A DNA stretch of 64,000 nucleotides from Vogesella urethralis. GTDB lineage: Bacteria > Pseudomonadota > Gammaproteobacteria > Burkholderiales > Chromobacteriaceae. Location of the stretch: positions 62,001 to 126,000 of the forward strand of contig NZ_VMDW02000099.1 in NCBI RefSeq assembly GCF_007644045.2, given 5' to 3'. The translations under genes were made by a program, and so were the position numbers. Below, in pieces: positions 51,960 to 63,081 of this stretch (position 1 is the stretch's first letter; every line of letters begins with the position of its first letter). A model generated the notes under the pieces. That model worked only from the letters and a program-made list of their open reading frames with translations, had not been told where the DNA came from and made no database searches.

Positions 51960-53519
51960 CTATTTGAGAGTGCCTGCCAGACGGGCGCAGTTGCGGCCGG
52001 CGGCTTTGGCCTGGTACATGGCGGCGTCGGCGCGGGCGATCAGGGTGTCGGTGTGTTCGCCGTCCGGGTGCAGGGTGGCCACGCCGATGCTGCAGGTCAG
52101 CGCCAGCTGCTCGTCGTGCCATACCGGGGCCAGCCCGGCCAGCGTGCGGCACAGGCGCTCGGCCAGCAGCAGCGCCGGCTGCTCGGTTTCCTGCGGCAGC
52201 AGGATGCAGAACTCTTCGCCGCCCCAGCGCGCGATGATGTCGATTTCGCGCAGCTGCTCGCGCAGCATGCGGCCAACCTCTTTCAGCACGTGGTCGCCGG
52301 CCGGGTGGCCGAGGCGGTCGTTGAGCGCCTTGAAGTGGTCGAGGTCCAGCATCAGCAGGCTGAAGCGTTGCCGGTAGCGGGCAAAGCGTTGCTGGCTGTA
52401 CTGGCAGCGCTCCAGGAAGGCGCGGCGGTTCAGCAGGCCGGTGAGCGGGTCCAGCGTGGCCTGGCGGGCCAGCTCGGCTTCGGCGGCCTGGCGCGCCAGT
52501 TCCAGCTCGCGCACGTGCAGCAGGGTACCGATGCTGTCGGACAGGGTGGTGAGGTGCTCGACGATTTCTTCGTCGAAGCCTTCTGCCCGGTTGGCCAGTA
52601 CCAGCACGCCCAGCACCGACAGGTGGAAGAAGCACGGGATCACCAGCAGGTTTTGCAACGGTTGAAGGCTGCCGCCGGGGTCGTATAGCGCGGGGTGGCG
52701 GATGACCAGCGGCTCGCCGTTGGCGATGGCCTGGCCGAAAACGTGGTCCAGCCCGTACAGGTGGTAGCCGCTGGGTTGCGGCACCAGTTGCCGCATCAGC
52801 CATTGCAGCGCGTCCTGCTGCTGATGGGCAATGCTGGGGATGGCCAGGTAGGGGGTGTCGCTGTCGTTGACCTGGCAACTGGCGATAAAGCCTAGCGTGC
52901 AGTGGCTCATGTCCAGCAGCGACTGGGTGATGGTGCTGCAGGCCGCGCCCAGGTCGCGGTCCAGCAGGAAGCTGCTTTGCGCCTGGTTGATGGTGAGCAG
53001 CAGCCGTAGCTGGCGTTGGCCCAGTTGCACTGCCATACGCTTGCGGATCAGGTCGCTGAGGGTGTCGGCCAGCTGTTGCAGCAGGGTCTGGTCTTGCAGG
53101 TTGAACTGGCGGGGCTGGCGGTCGATCAGGCACAGCGTGCCGATGGCCAGCTGGTCGCTGATCAGCAGCGGGGCGCCGGCGTAAAAGCGGATGCTGGGGT
53201 CGCCCAGTACCAGCGGGCTGTCGGCAAAGCGGTCGTCTTGCAGCGCGTTGTCTACCACCAGCATGCGGCCACTGGCCACCACATGGCCGCAGAACGACAC
53301 CTCGCGCCCGGTTTCGCAGACGTCCACGCCTACCTTGGCCTTGAACCATTGCCGCTGGGCGTCGATCAGCGATACCAGGGCGATGGGCACCCGGAAGACG
53401 CTGGCGGCCAGTTGCACGATGCGGTCGAACTCGATCTCTGCGGGCGTATCGAGTAGCGCACTGCGGTTCAGTAACGCCAGCCTGGCGTGTTCGTGGCTGG
53501 CGGTGGGGGGTATCTGCAT
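51960..53519 (-). CDS. GAF-GAF-GGDEF diguanylate cyclase
   Basis: A 519-residue cytosolic protein. Two GAF domains span about residues 20-160 (FKAKVGVDVCETGREVSFCG, YAGAPLLISDQLAIGTLCLI) and 180-335. The GGDEF domain follows from about 350. Active site WGGEEFCILL is intact. The I-site REID lies five residues before it, so product inhibition is expected. GAF domains bind small ligands or sense redox, but the signal is unknown. Confidence 0.93.
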   Translation of the reverse strand: MQIPPTASHEHARLALLNRSALLDTPAEIEFDRIVQLAASVFRVPIALVSLIDAQRQWFKAKVGVDVCETGREVSFCGHVVASGRMLVVDNALQDDRFADSPLVLGDPSIRFYAGAPLLISDQLAIGTLCLIDRQPRQFNLQDQTLLQQLADTLSDLIRKRMAVQLGQRQLRLLLTINQAQSSFLLDRDLGAACSTITQSLLDMSHCTLGFIASCQVNDSDTPYLAIPSIAHQQQDALQWLMRQLVPQPSGYHLYGLDHVFGQAIANGEPLVIRHPALYDPGGSLQPLQNLLVIPCFFHLSVLGVLVLANRAEGFDEEIVEHLTTLSDSIGTLLHVRELELARQAAEAELARQATLDPLTGLLNRRAFLERCQYSQQRFARYRQRFSLLMLDLDHFKALNDRLGHPAGDHVLKEVGRMLREQLREIDIIARWGGEEFCILLPQETEQPALLLAERLCRTLAGLAPVWHDEQLALTCSIGVATLHPDGEHTDTLIARADAAMYQAKAAGRNCARLAGTLK

Positions 53520-53619
53520 GCCGGGCTCCGGAGAAACGGCGCCGCCGCTGCGGACAGCGGGGCGCCGTTTTCCAGTGTAGGCAAGCGATCGCCATTCGTC
53601 ATGGCGCGTTGCGTGCCGC

Positions 53620-54627
53620 TCAGACGTGCAGCAGCACCATTTTCAGCGGCGGGTTGCCGTCGAAGGTGGGGAAGTCTTCTTCCGGGGCGATCCATTCTGC
53701 GTCGCGCACGCTGCGGCCGGCTTTTTCGGCGCTGCGCTTGAGCTGGGCCAGCCAGGCGTCGCGGTCTACCTGGGCTACGTTATTGCAGCAGATCAGCATG
53801 CCGCCTTCGGCGGTAGCCAGCAGCGCCGGTTTGAACAGCGCCGGGTAGTCGTTGATCAGGTCCACCACGCCGAACGGGCTCTTGGCGTAGCGCGGTGGGT
53901 CGAGGAACACCAGGTCGAACTGGCGCGCTTCCAGCGTCGGGAACGGGGGCATTTTCTTGCCGCGTACCATCTTGGGCTGGCCGATGCCGGCCAGCTGGCG
54001 CAGCGCGGCAAAGCAGTCGCTTTCCACGCAGCGCGGGCGGGTAGCCAAGCTGTTGATCTTGGCGTTGGCGCGCGCCACTTGCAGGCTGGATTCGGCAAAG
54101 TCCACGTTCATCACGAAGCTGGCGCCGGCTTTGGCGGCGGCTACGCCGACACCGCCGGTGTAGGCGAACAGGTTCAGCACGCTCTTGCCTTCGGCCAGTT
54201 GCATCACGCGGCGGCGGCCGGCGCGCAGGTCGAGGAACAGCCACGGGTCCTGGCCCTGATGACGGGCCTGGAAGTGGTACTTCACGCCCAGCTCGCGGAT
54301 GATGCGCGGCGTCTGGGCGGCTTCCAGCTGGTCTTCCGGCAGGCGGTTGCCGATGCGCGAGTTGGCGCCGCTGCGGTCGTTGTAGCAGGCGGCCAGGCCC
54401 AGCGGTGCGTAGTGCGCCAGGATGGTGGCGTGCTCGTCGTCGCTCAGCGGGGTGTGGAAGGTTTGCAGCAGCAGCGCGTCGCCGTAGCGGTCGATGGTGA
54501 GGCCGGGGCGGCCTTCGGCACTGCCGTGGAACAGGCGGTAGGTATCGGTTTCCTCGGTGGCCAGGCGGGCGACGAGGTCGGCGCGGCGCGCGTCGGCGGC
54601 GGCCAGCAGTTCGGACAGGGTGGACAT
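53620..54627 (-). CDS. RlmI-like SAM-dependent methyltransferase
   Basis: A 335-residue class I methyltransferase. The N-terminal part (YRLFHGSAEGRPGLTIDRYG) resembles the PUA/EEHEE region of RlmI-type rRNA m5C methyltransferases. The Rossmann domain has the SAM loop VLNLFAYTGGVGVAAAKAGA near residue 150 and the catalytic-strand motif FLDPPRYAKSPFG near 228. The substrate is probably 23S rRNA, but the exact position is not shown by sequence. Start at 54627. Confidence 0.85.
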   Translation of the reverse strand: MSTLSELLAAADARRADLVARLATEETDTYRLFHGSAEGRPGLTIDRYGDALLLQTFHTPLSDDEHATILAHYAPLGLAACYNDRSGANSRIGNRLPEDQLEAAQTPRIIRELGVKYHFQARHQGQDPWLFLDLRAGRRRVMQLAEGKSVLNLFAYTGGVGVAAAKAGASFVMNVDFAESSLQVARANAKINSLATRPRCVESDCFAALRQLAGIGQPKMVRGKKMPPFPTLEARQFDLVFLDPPRYAKSPFGVVDLINDYPALFKPALLATAEGGMLICCNNVAQVDRDAWLAQLKRSAEKAGRSVRDAEWIAPEEDFPTFDGNPPLKMVLLHV

Positions 54628-54788
54628 GGTGTTCTCGCTGACAAATGAAGGCGGCCGGCAGCATCGCGCTCCGGCCGAATGGCTAGATTGTACGCGCTTG
54701 CCTGCCACGGGCTGTTTTTTTTACGCCGGCTTGTAAGAAATTGCCGCCGTTTACGGCTAATTTTTATAGAAATAGCTGGAGAGCCGAC

Positions 54789-55667
54789 ATGGAACACGCG
54801 CAGGCTTTGCTGAAGTCTTTATACGTGATGGCGATGATGGTGGAGGCGCGCGATGCCTATACCGGTGGCCATTTGTGGCGGGTATCGCAGTTTGCCCGCC
54901 TGGTGGCGGAACGCATGCAGCTGCCGGCAGACGAGGTGGCCCGCGTCGAGCTGGGCGGCTTTCTGCACGACCTGGGCAAGGTGGGCATTCCCGACGCGGT
55001 GCTGAACAAGCGCGACCGCCTGAGCGACGAGGAATACGCGGTGATCAAGACCCACCCGCAGGTAGGGGCCGACCTGCTGGCCGGCCACCCGCTGGCGGCG
55101 CTGGCGATGGACGCGGTGTGGCTGCATCACGAAACCCCGGACGGGCGCGGTTACCCGCAGGGTTTGTCCGGTAGCGCCATTCCGCGCGTGGCACGCATTA
55201 TCGGTGTGGTGGACGCGCTGGACGCGATGACCAGCTCGCGGCCTTACCGCGCCGGCATGCCGTTGGCGACGGCCTTGCAGATCATCGAGGACAACCTGGG
55301 CCGGCAGTTTGATAGCGAGGTTGGCCGCGTGGTACTGGGGCTGGGGCGCGATGGCGCGCTGGAGGCCATCATCGGTCATAGTGCGCCGGGGCGGCCGCTG
55401 CAGTCCTGCGCAGCGTGCGGGCCGACGCTGGTGATGCACAGCGAGGTGCAGGACGGCGATACCGTGCACTGCCCCTCGTGTGCGATGGGTTACCACGTGA
55501 GCCATCAGCAGGGTCATTGGCAGGTGGCGGCTACCGGCGTGGCCAACCCGGTACTGGCGCGCCAGCCGCGCGCCGATACCGCCCTGATCGAGCGCCTGGT
55601 ACAGCCGGCGTACCGGCTGTTGCCGCAGCCCAAGCGCTGGCTGGGCTGGTTCGGCGCGCCGGCCTGA
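54789..55667 (+). CDS. HD-GYP phosphodiesterase with C-terminal zinc ribbon
   Basis: A 292-residue cytosolic protein. The HD-GYP domain covers about residues 5-185: TGGHLWRVSQFARLVAERM, GGFLHDLGKVGIPDAVLNK, and HHETPDGRGYP. All HD-GYP residues are intact, so cyclic-di-GMP hydrolysis is likely. Residues about 214-240 hold CAACG and HCPSCAMGYH, a four-cysteine ribbon that is unusual for this family. There is no receiver or other sensor domain. Start at 54789 (a codon 16 residues upstream is ignored). Confidence 0.92.
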   Translation: MEHAQALLKSLYVMAMMVEARDAYTGGHLWRVSQFARLVAERMQLPADEVARVELGGFLHDLGKVGIPDAVLNKRDRLSDEEYAVIKTHPQVGADLLAGHPLAALAMDAVWLHHETPDGRGYPQGLSGSAIPRVARIIGVVDALDAMTSSRPYRAGMPLATALQIIEDNLGRQFDSEVGRVVLGLGRDGALEAIIGHSAPGRPLQSCAACGPTLVMHSEVQDGDTVHCPSCAMGYHVSHQQGHWQVAATGVANPVLARQPRADTALIERLVQPAYRLLPQPKRWLGWFGAPA

Positions 55668-55682
55668 GGCCACGCGCCGGCC

Positions 55683-56423
55683 TTACAGCGGCAGCTGGCG
55701 ACGTAGCTCGTCGGCCCAGTTGCGGCTGGCGAAGTCCGGGCCCATGACCAGCGAGCGGTAGAAGTCACCGCCGAAGCGGGCATCCACCTCGATCAGCACG
55801 TGGGTTTCCTGGCCCCACGGCAGGAAGGTGAGCTCGATTTCCTGGAAGCGGAAGTTGCCGCCGCGCGCACGCAGCTCCATTTCCTGATAGCAGCCCAGCG
55901 TGCTGCTGACGTGGCCGACGCGGGCGGTGCCCACTTCCACGTCGGTGCTGTACAGGCCCCAGCCCAGTTGCTCGAACGCCGCCAGCAGTGCGGCAACGTG
56001 CGGGGTGGGGTGCACTTCCAGCAAGTCGCGGTCGCTGGCGTCCACGGCCGAGGCAATCGCCAGGTCGGTGTGGATCCACACCGCCAGCGGGCGGCCGTAG
56101 TGTGCCAGCGCGTTGATCGGCGTTTCGGCCGGTAGCTGCAGCTGGAACGGGAACTGGCGGGTTTCGCCGGCACGCACGGTAAAGCGCGGGCTCACCAGCA
56201 GGCTGCCCAGCGGCAGCGCGCCGCGTACTTCGTGGTCGCCGCTTTCCTGTTCGGCTTCCACCATCAGCACCAGTTCGATTTTCTCGATGTCCTGGTCGGC
56301 GTTGCCGCCTTGCACCACCACACGGCCGGTGAGCATGTCACCGGGGTAGAGGCGCGGGTTGTCCAGCTGGGTATCGACCTTGGCGCCACCGACGCCGATT
56401 GAGGCAAGCAGTTTCTTGAACAT
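55683..56423 (-). CDS. Spo0M-like arrestin-fold protein
   Basis: A 246-residue cytosolic protein of the Spo0M family (MFKKLLASIGVGGAKVDTQL, PGDMLTGRVVVQGGNADQDI, RTVRAGETRQFPFQLQLP-type FTVRAGETRQFPFQLQL). In Bacillus, Spo0M affects sporulation and cell shape, whereas in non-sporulating proteobacteria the role is unknown. The fold resembles arrestins. It is convergent with the HD-GYP gene (15-bp gap). Confidence 0.9.
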   Translation of the reverse strand: MFKKLLASIGVGGAKVDTQLDNPRLYPGDMLTGRVVVQGGNADQDIEKIELVLMVEAEQESGDHEVRGALPLGSLLVSPRFTVRAGETRQFPFQLQLPAETPINALAHYGRPLAVWIHTDLAIASAVDASDRDLLEVHPTPHVAALLAAFEQLGWGLYSTDVEVGTARVGHVSSTLGCYQEMELRARGGNFRFQEIELTFLPWGQETHVLIEVDARFGGDFYRSLVMGPDFASRNWADELRRQLPL

Positions 56424-56533
56424 GTTCTATCCGTATTGAGTGCTGTGTGATGACGTGCCGCAGGGCACGCGTGCACAGACCGGTTGCGGTGGCACAGGTT
56501 CCGTGCCGGGGCTTGCCGCCGCTTCCGGGCGTG

Positions 56534-56564
56534 AAAAAGCCCCCGACGGCGTGGCCGCGGGGGC
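56534..56564 (-). terminator. Terminator after the Sel1-repeat gene
   Basis: On the minus strand GCCCCCG pairs with CGGGGGC, followed by TTTTTC. It starts 17 nt past the stop codon. Confidence 0.75.
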
Positions 56565-56581
56565 GGGCTGGGCGGCGTGGC

Positions 56582-58669
56582 TTACTTGGCGGCGGCGCCG
56601 TCACCGGCCACGATGGCGTTCAGCTGCGACGACAGCTCGACCATGGCCTTGCTGGCCGCCGCCTTCATCTTGGCAGCTTTCGGGTCGCTGGTTTCGGCCT
56701 TGGCCACTTTGGCCGGCTTGGCGGCTTTGCCTTTCACCGCCTTGCTGCTGTCGGCGCTGGCATCCTGGCTGGCGTCTGCCTTGGCCACCGGCTTGTTGGC
56801 CTTGGCCGGGCGGCCGAACAGCACCGGGCGGACGTACACCACGTAGCGTTCGATCTCGGCCAGCAGTTTGCCCGGCACGTTCATGCGGCGCGACAGGTCC
56901 TGGGCGCGGGCCAGTTGTGCGCGGCCCATGTCCTGTTCCAGCTGGGCCAGGTTGTTGGCGGCCAGCGTGTCACCCTGGGCGCGGGCCAAGTTATGCAGCG
57001 CGTAGGACACGATCGGGTCTTTCGGCACGCCCTGGCCGTAGTAGTACATCACGCCCAGGTTGTTCAGACCGCCCACGTTGTACTGCGCGGCGGCTTTGCG
57101 GTACCAGGCCACGGCTTCGTCGTAGCTCTGCTTCACGCCTTGGCCGTTTTCATACAGGCCACCCAGGCTGAACTGGGCGTCGGCGTTACCGCTCTTGGCG
57201 GCTTTGCGGTACCAGTTGGCGGCTTGTTCGTAGTTCTGCTCAGTGCCCTGGCCGTTGTAGTACTGGCCGGCCAGTGCCACTTGTGCGGCCACGTTGTCTT
57301 GCGCGGCGGCTTGCTGGTTCAGCTGGAAGGCTTTTTTCAGGTCGAACGGCACACCGTTACCCTTGGCGTACAGCGCGGCCAGGCTGGCCTGGGCCTGGGC
57401 ATCACCCTGGCTGGCGGCCTTGCTGTACCAGCTGGCGGCCTGGGTGTAGTCCTGCGGCAGTTCGTTGCCCTTCTCGTACAGCTGCGCCAGGCTGGTCTGC
57501 GCGGCGGCGTGACCCTGGTTGGCGGCCTTGTTGTACCACATGGCGGCGTCGGTCAGGTCCTGTGCGGTGCCTTGGCCTTTTTCCAGCATCTGGCCCAAGC
57601 TGTATTGCGCGTTGGCGTCGCCTTGTTCGGCGGCTTTCACGAACCAGCTGGCGGCCAGCTGTTCGGTGGCACGGCGGTGCCATACGGCGGCCTGTGCCGG
57701 GTCTTTCGGTACGCCCAGGCCGCTCTGGTACAGGTTACCCAGGATGGCCTGCGCGTTCGGGTGGCCTTGTACCGCGGCCTTGCGGTACCAGTTGGCCGCA
57801 TTCACGTAATCCTGCTCCACGCCACGGCCTTGCTGGTACATCTGCGCCAGGCTGAACTGGGCGTCGGCGTCGCCCTGGTCGGCGGCTTTGGCGAACCAAT
57901 CGGCTGCGGCGGCGTAATCCTGCGGTACGCCTACGCCGTTATGGAACATGGTAGCCAGCGCCGATTGCGCGTCCACATAGCCCTGTTCGGCGGCTTTGCG
58001 GAACCACTTGGCGGCTTCTACCGGGCTTTTTTCCACGCCACGGCCTTGCTGGTACAGCACGCCAAGGTTGTACTGTGCCTGGGCCACGCCCTGCTCGGCA
58101 GCCTTGCGGTACAGCGTGGCGGCTTGCGCCGGGCTGGCCGGGGCGCCGGTGCCGTTCTGCACCATTTCGGCCAGATTGGCCTGCGCCTGGGCGTTACCGC
58201 TCTTGGCTGCCTTGCGGTACCAGTAGGCGGCGCCGGTGACGTCCATCTGCTGCACGCGGCCGCTCTGGTACAGCGCAGCCAGGTGGGTTTGAGCCACGGT
58301 GTTGCCCTGCTCGGCGGCCTTGCGGTACCAGCTGGCAGCCGCGCTCAGGTCTTGCGCTACGCCGTTGCCCTTCTCGTACAGCTGGCCCAGGTTCAGCTGT
58401 GCGTCGGCGTAGCCTTGCTCGGCCGCCTTGCGGTACCAGTTGGCCGCCTGTTCCAGGTTAACCGGGGTGCCCAGCCCTTTGCGGTACAGCTCGCCCAGCT
58501 GGTACTGCAGGCTGGCGTTGCCTTGCTCGGCTGCTGGCGTCCACTCGCGCAAGGCGGTGGTGAAATCCCCCTTGTTGAAGGCGATGCGGCCTTCCTTGAT
58601 GCCGGCAAACGCCGGTGCGGCCAGCATCAGGCTGGTCACGAGGACAGTCGTGGCGAAGCGTTTTTTCAT
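56582..58669 (-). CDS. Exported Sel1-repeat (SLR) protein
   Basis: A 695-residue protein with a signal peptide (MKKRFATTVLVTSLMLAAPA). It holds about 15 tandem Sel1-like repeats of 36 residues, each of the form AAxWYRKAAEQGxAxAQxxL-GxLYxxGxG, over about residues 30-580. A lysine/alanine-rich tail follows (PVAKADASQDASADSSKAV, KGKAAKPAKVAKAE). Such proteins act as scaffolds for protein-protein contacts at the envelope. The repeats are close enough in DNA to allow copy-number change. The partner is unknown. Confidence 0.92.
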   Translation of the reverse strand: MKKRFATTVLVTSLMLAAPAFAGIKEGRIAFNKGDFTTALREWTPAAEQGNASLQYQLGELYRKGLGTPVNLEQAANWYRKAAEQGYADAQLNLGQLYEKGNGVAQDLSAAASWYRKAAEQGNTVAQTHLAALYQSGRVQQMDVTGAAYWYRKAAKSGNAQAQANLAEMVQNGTGAPASPAQAATLYRKAAEQGVAQAQYNLGVLYQQGRGVEKSPVEAAKWFRKAAEQGYVDAQSALATMFHNGVGVPQDYAAAADWFAKAADQGDADAQFSLAQMYQQGRGVEQDYVNAANWYRKAAVQGHPNAQAILGNLYQSGLGVPKDPAQAAVWHRRATEQLAASWFVKAAEQGDANAQYSLGQMLEKGQGTAQDLTDAAMWYNKAANQGHAAAQTSLAQLYEKGNELPQDYTQAASWYSKAASQGDAQAQASLAALYAKGNGVPFDLKKAFQLNQQAAAQDNVAAQVALAGQYYNGQGTEQNYEQAANWYRKAAKSGNADAQFSLGGLYENGQGVKQSYDEAVAWYRKAAAQYNVGGLNNLGVMYYYGQGVPKDPIVSYALHNLARAQGDTLAANNLAQLEQDMGRAQLARAQDLSRRMNVPGKLLAEIERYVVYVRPVLFGRPAKANKPVAKADASQDASADSSKAVKGKAAKPAKVAKAETSDPKAAKMKAAASKAMVELSSQLNAIVAGDGAAAK

Positions 58670-58865
58670 ATGCGTTTCTTCGTGAGTTGGGCGCCATGCC
58701 GGGCAGGCGGCGGCGGTTGCGGCCTGTCGCGGTACGGATTGGCGGCGGCCGGGCACGTTGCAGAAGTCTTTAAACGTTAATCATATCGTGTTGAAGCCGC
58801 AAAGACATGACCGTTTGGCGAAATAGTGTCGGGTGCAGCTTGGGCTTGCGCGATTTTTGCAACCC

Positions 58866-59834
58866 TTATTGCCGCCGTAATGGGGTTGGGCTGGCCTGCT
58901 GCAGCAATGTTCTGGCCTGTTCCAGCAGGGCGCGACCTGCGGTTTCACGCTGGCTGCTGATATATAGCCAAGCCAGTGCTTGCAGCGTGGTGGCGTAAGC
59001 GTGGTGCTGGCTGCCCAGGTTCAGTGCCAGCAGGGTCAGCGCTTGCTGGTAATGGCCTTCTGCTTCGGCAAAGCGGCGTTGGTAGTGATGGCAGTAAGCC
59101 AGCTCACGCTGGATGATGGCTGCGTGCAGGCCGTCGGCGTTGCCGCGGCGGGTTTCGCCTTCCAGCGCGTCCTGTAGCAGGGCGATGGCCCGGTCGTAGT
59201 GTTGCAGCTGTTGCAAGCTGGCTCCCAACCGTGCCTGACTGTACAAAATGTCGGCATGGTCGGCAGGCAGGCGTTTCTGCCGGATGACCAGCGCCCTACC
59301 TAGCTGTTCGGCGGCCTTGTCATGCTGTTGCAACTGCTGATAAAGCACGCCCAAGGCCTGCCCCGATTCTGCTACTGCCAGGCTGTCGCTGCCTGCCAGC
59401 GCATCGCGGCTGGCCAGTGCTTGCAGTAGCAGTTTTTCGGCGGCATCCGGCTGGCCGGAAAGCGCCAGTAGCCGGGCGTAGGCCTGCCGGGATTCCGCTA
59501 CCTTCAGGTGTTCTTTGCCATAGGCCTGCAGCCGCAGCGCCAGTGCTTTTGCGGCCATCTCGCGGGCAGCGTCGTATTGCTGACGGCCAAGCAGCACAAA
59601 CTGCAGCCGGTGCAGGATGTCTGCTTGCAGGGCGGGCTGGCTGTCCGGCGCACGAGCCAGTAACGTGCGCAATTGCTTTTCGGCCTCGTCCAGCCGGCCC
59701 TGCATGGCCGGGCGGGCGGTACTTTCCAGTAGCGCCGGCCAGTCTTCCTGCGCGACGGGCACGGCGGCAACCTCGCCCTGGGCCAGGGCGGTCAGCAGCA
59801 GGGTGAGAGATAAAACGGCGCGGGGCTGGATCAT
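58866..59834 (-). CDS. Exported TPR protein
   Basis: A 322-residue protein. A signal peptide (MIQPRAVLSLTLLLTALAQG) is followed by six or seven tetratricopeptide repeats of the NB-ARC/kinesin-light-chain kind (KALALRLQAYGKEHLKVAES, RALVIRQKRLPADHADILYS, HYQQALTLLALNLGSQHHAY). It is probably periplasmic and scaffold-like. It lies 196 bp before the Sel1 gene on the same strand; functional association is plausible but unproven. Confidence 0.87.
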   Translation of the reverse strand: MIQPRAVLSLTLLLTALAQGEVAAVPVAQEDWPALLESTARPAMQGRLDEAEKQLRTLLARAPDSQPALQADILHRLQFVLLGRQQYDAAREMAAKALALRLQAYGKEHLKVAESRQAYARLLALSGQPDAAEKLLLQALASRDALAGSDSLAVAESGQALGVLYQQLQQHDKAAEQLGRALVIRQKRLPADHADILYSQARLGASLQQLQHYDRAIALLQDALEGETRRGNADGLHAAIIQRELAYCHHYQRRFAEAEGHYQQALTLLALNLGSQHHAYATTLQALAWLYISSQRETAGRALLEQARTLLQQASPTPLRRQ

Positions 59835-60085
59835 GGTGTGGGGCGGGATGCAGTGCCTTCATTTGAACGTGCTACCTGCCGTGATGCAAGTGCCATGACG
59901 TTGGCAGTGCGCTGTAGCGGTAAAGTGAACCTACCATTTTTGCTTGCCAGTGTAATGACCCACCAAGGTTCCACCTGCCTCATCCAAGCCGGGCCGTGCC
60001 TGCTAAGCATTTGACGAGGTATGTTTGCGCGTACATGGCAAAGCCAGCTTTTGCTACACGCGAGCTTTGTCACTCATGACCAAAT
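59835..60085. other. Non-coding gap upstream of the TPR gene
   Basis: About 250 bp between the TPR gene start and the thiC terminator. It should contain the TPR promoter, but no good -35/-10 pair, operator or small ORF was recognised. Confidence 0.45.
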
Positions 60086-60120
60086 AAGGTTGGCCGCATT
60101 ACCTGTGGCCAACCTTTTGT
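60086..60120. terminator. Terminator after thiC made from the GTTGGCCGC word
   Basis: AAGGTTGGCC (60086) pairs with GGCCAACCTT (60107-60116) around an 11-nt loop. The plus strand has TTTTGTTTC after it and the minus strand ATTTGG. It starts 26 bp past the thiC stop. Confidence 0.75.
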
Positions 60121-60142
60121 TTCACGTGAAGCAATCGCCGTA

Positions 60143-62164
<2,022 letters not shown>

Positions 62165-62167
62165 TTA

Positions 62168-62290
62168 CGCTTCCCTACGCCGGTATTATCCGGGTCAGGT
62201 TCGAAGGGTAACTCTCACCCGCGGCGCTTTCATGCCATACGCAAATTGGTGCGAATGGTACACAAGCGGCGCAGGACCCCTAGCGATGCT
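62168..62290 (-). ncRNA. TPP riboswitch (THI element) of thiC
   Basis: The minus-strand leader contains the conserved TPP aptamer core: a GGGTGAGAG-type helix junction (GGGTGAGAGTTACCC), then CTTCGAACCTGACCCGG, ATAATACCGGCGTAGGGAAG. The 5' P1 strand is near 62280-62290 (TAGGGGTCC). The helix between them is longer than usual. TPP binding should hide the thiC start region, 120 nt further on, lowering translation or transcription. Confidence 0.93.
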
Positions 62291-62299
62291 GTGAAGGTA

Positions 62300-62330
62300 A
62301 GGTAATTGTGGGATAATCGCAAGTTGCCAT
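62300..62330 (-). promoter_or_regulatory. Candidate promoter of the thiC transcript
   Basis: Minus strand TTGCGA followed 17 bp later by TACCTT, with transcription expected just before the riboswitch. The match is modest, and position is the main support. Confidence 0.4.
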
Positions 62331-62421
62331 CTGCCGGACGATTGTGGAAGCAGGGTTGCCACAGCCCCGCTTTCAGAATCGCCCTATATGTTATTTGTCT
62401 TGGATCCCCCGGAGTTTCCGA

Positions 62422-63081
62422 ATGAATTTCGAACAAGCCCGTTTCAACATGGTTGAGCAGCAAATCCGTCCGTGGGATGTGCTCGACACCTCCATCCTCG
62501 ACCTGCTGTTCCACGTGAAGCGCGAAGACTTCGTGCCGGTAGAAAAGCGCCTGCTGGCCTTCGTGGACACCCAGCTGCCGCTGGAAAACGGCAGCACCAT
62601 GCTGGAGCCGAAAGTCGAAGCCCGCCTGCTGCAAGACCTGCAAGTGAAAGCCAGCGACAAGGTACTGGAAGTGGGTACCGGTAGCGGCTACCTCACCGCC
62701 CTGCTGGCCGCAGTAAGCCAGCACGTGTACAGCGTGGACCTGGACGCCGAGCAAAGCGAGCGCGCTGCGGCCAACCTGAAAACCGCCGGCATCCGCAACG
62801 TGACCCTCAGCGTAGGCAACGGCATTGCCGGCCTGCCGGAGCAAGCCCCGTTCGACGTGATCTGCGTTGGCGGCTCCACCCCGGTGGTGCCGGAAACCCT
62901 GAAGGCCCAGCTGGCCGTGGGTGGCCGCATGGCCGTGATCGTGGGCGATGCCCCGGTGATGATTGCCAAGATCATTACCCGCGTCAGCGAAAACGCGTTC
63001 CAGGAAAGCGTGAGCTTCGATACCAACCTGCCGCGTCTGCAGCAGATCGACGCCATCGAACCGGCCCGCTTCAGCTTCTGA
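62422..63081 (+). CDS. Protein-L-isoaspartate O-methyltransferase-like protein
   Basis: A 219-residue class I methyltransferase of the PCMT family, which repairs isoaspartyl residues in aged proteins. It has FNMVEQQIRPWDVLD at the start, the SAM motif VLEVGTGSGYLTALLA near residue 79, and FDVICVGGSTPVVPE. The start of PCMT proper is altered (no SSRTD-type loop), so it belongs to the Pcm-like group common in betaproteobacteria just before a rhodanese gene, as here (stop and start overlap by 1 nt). ATG at 62422 fits the family start. Confidence 0.88.
   Translation: MNFEQARFNMVEQQIRPWDVLDTSILDLLFHVKREDFVPVEKRLLAFVDTQLPLENGSTMLEPKVEARLLQDLQVKASDKVLEVGTGSGYLTALLAAVSQHVYSVDLDAEQSERAAANLKTAGIRNVTLSVGNGIAGLPEQAPFDVICVGGSTPVVPETLKAQLAVGGRMAVIVGDAPVMIAKIITRVSENAFQESVSFDTNLPRLQQIDAIEPARFSF

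Noticed and set aside
56582-58669. Regular ~108-bp DNA periodicity that could suggest a CRISPR or satellite
   Set aside because: The period is exactly 36 codons of Sel1 repeats, in frame, with no unique spacers between constant repeats.
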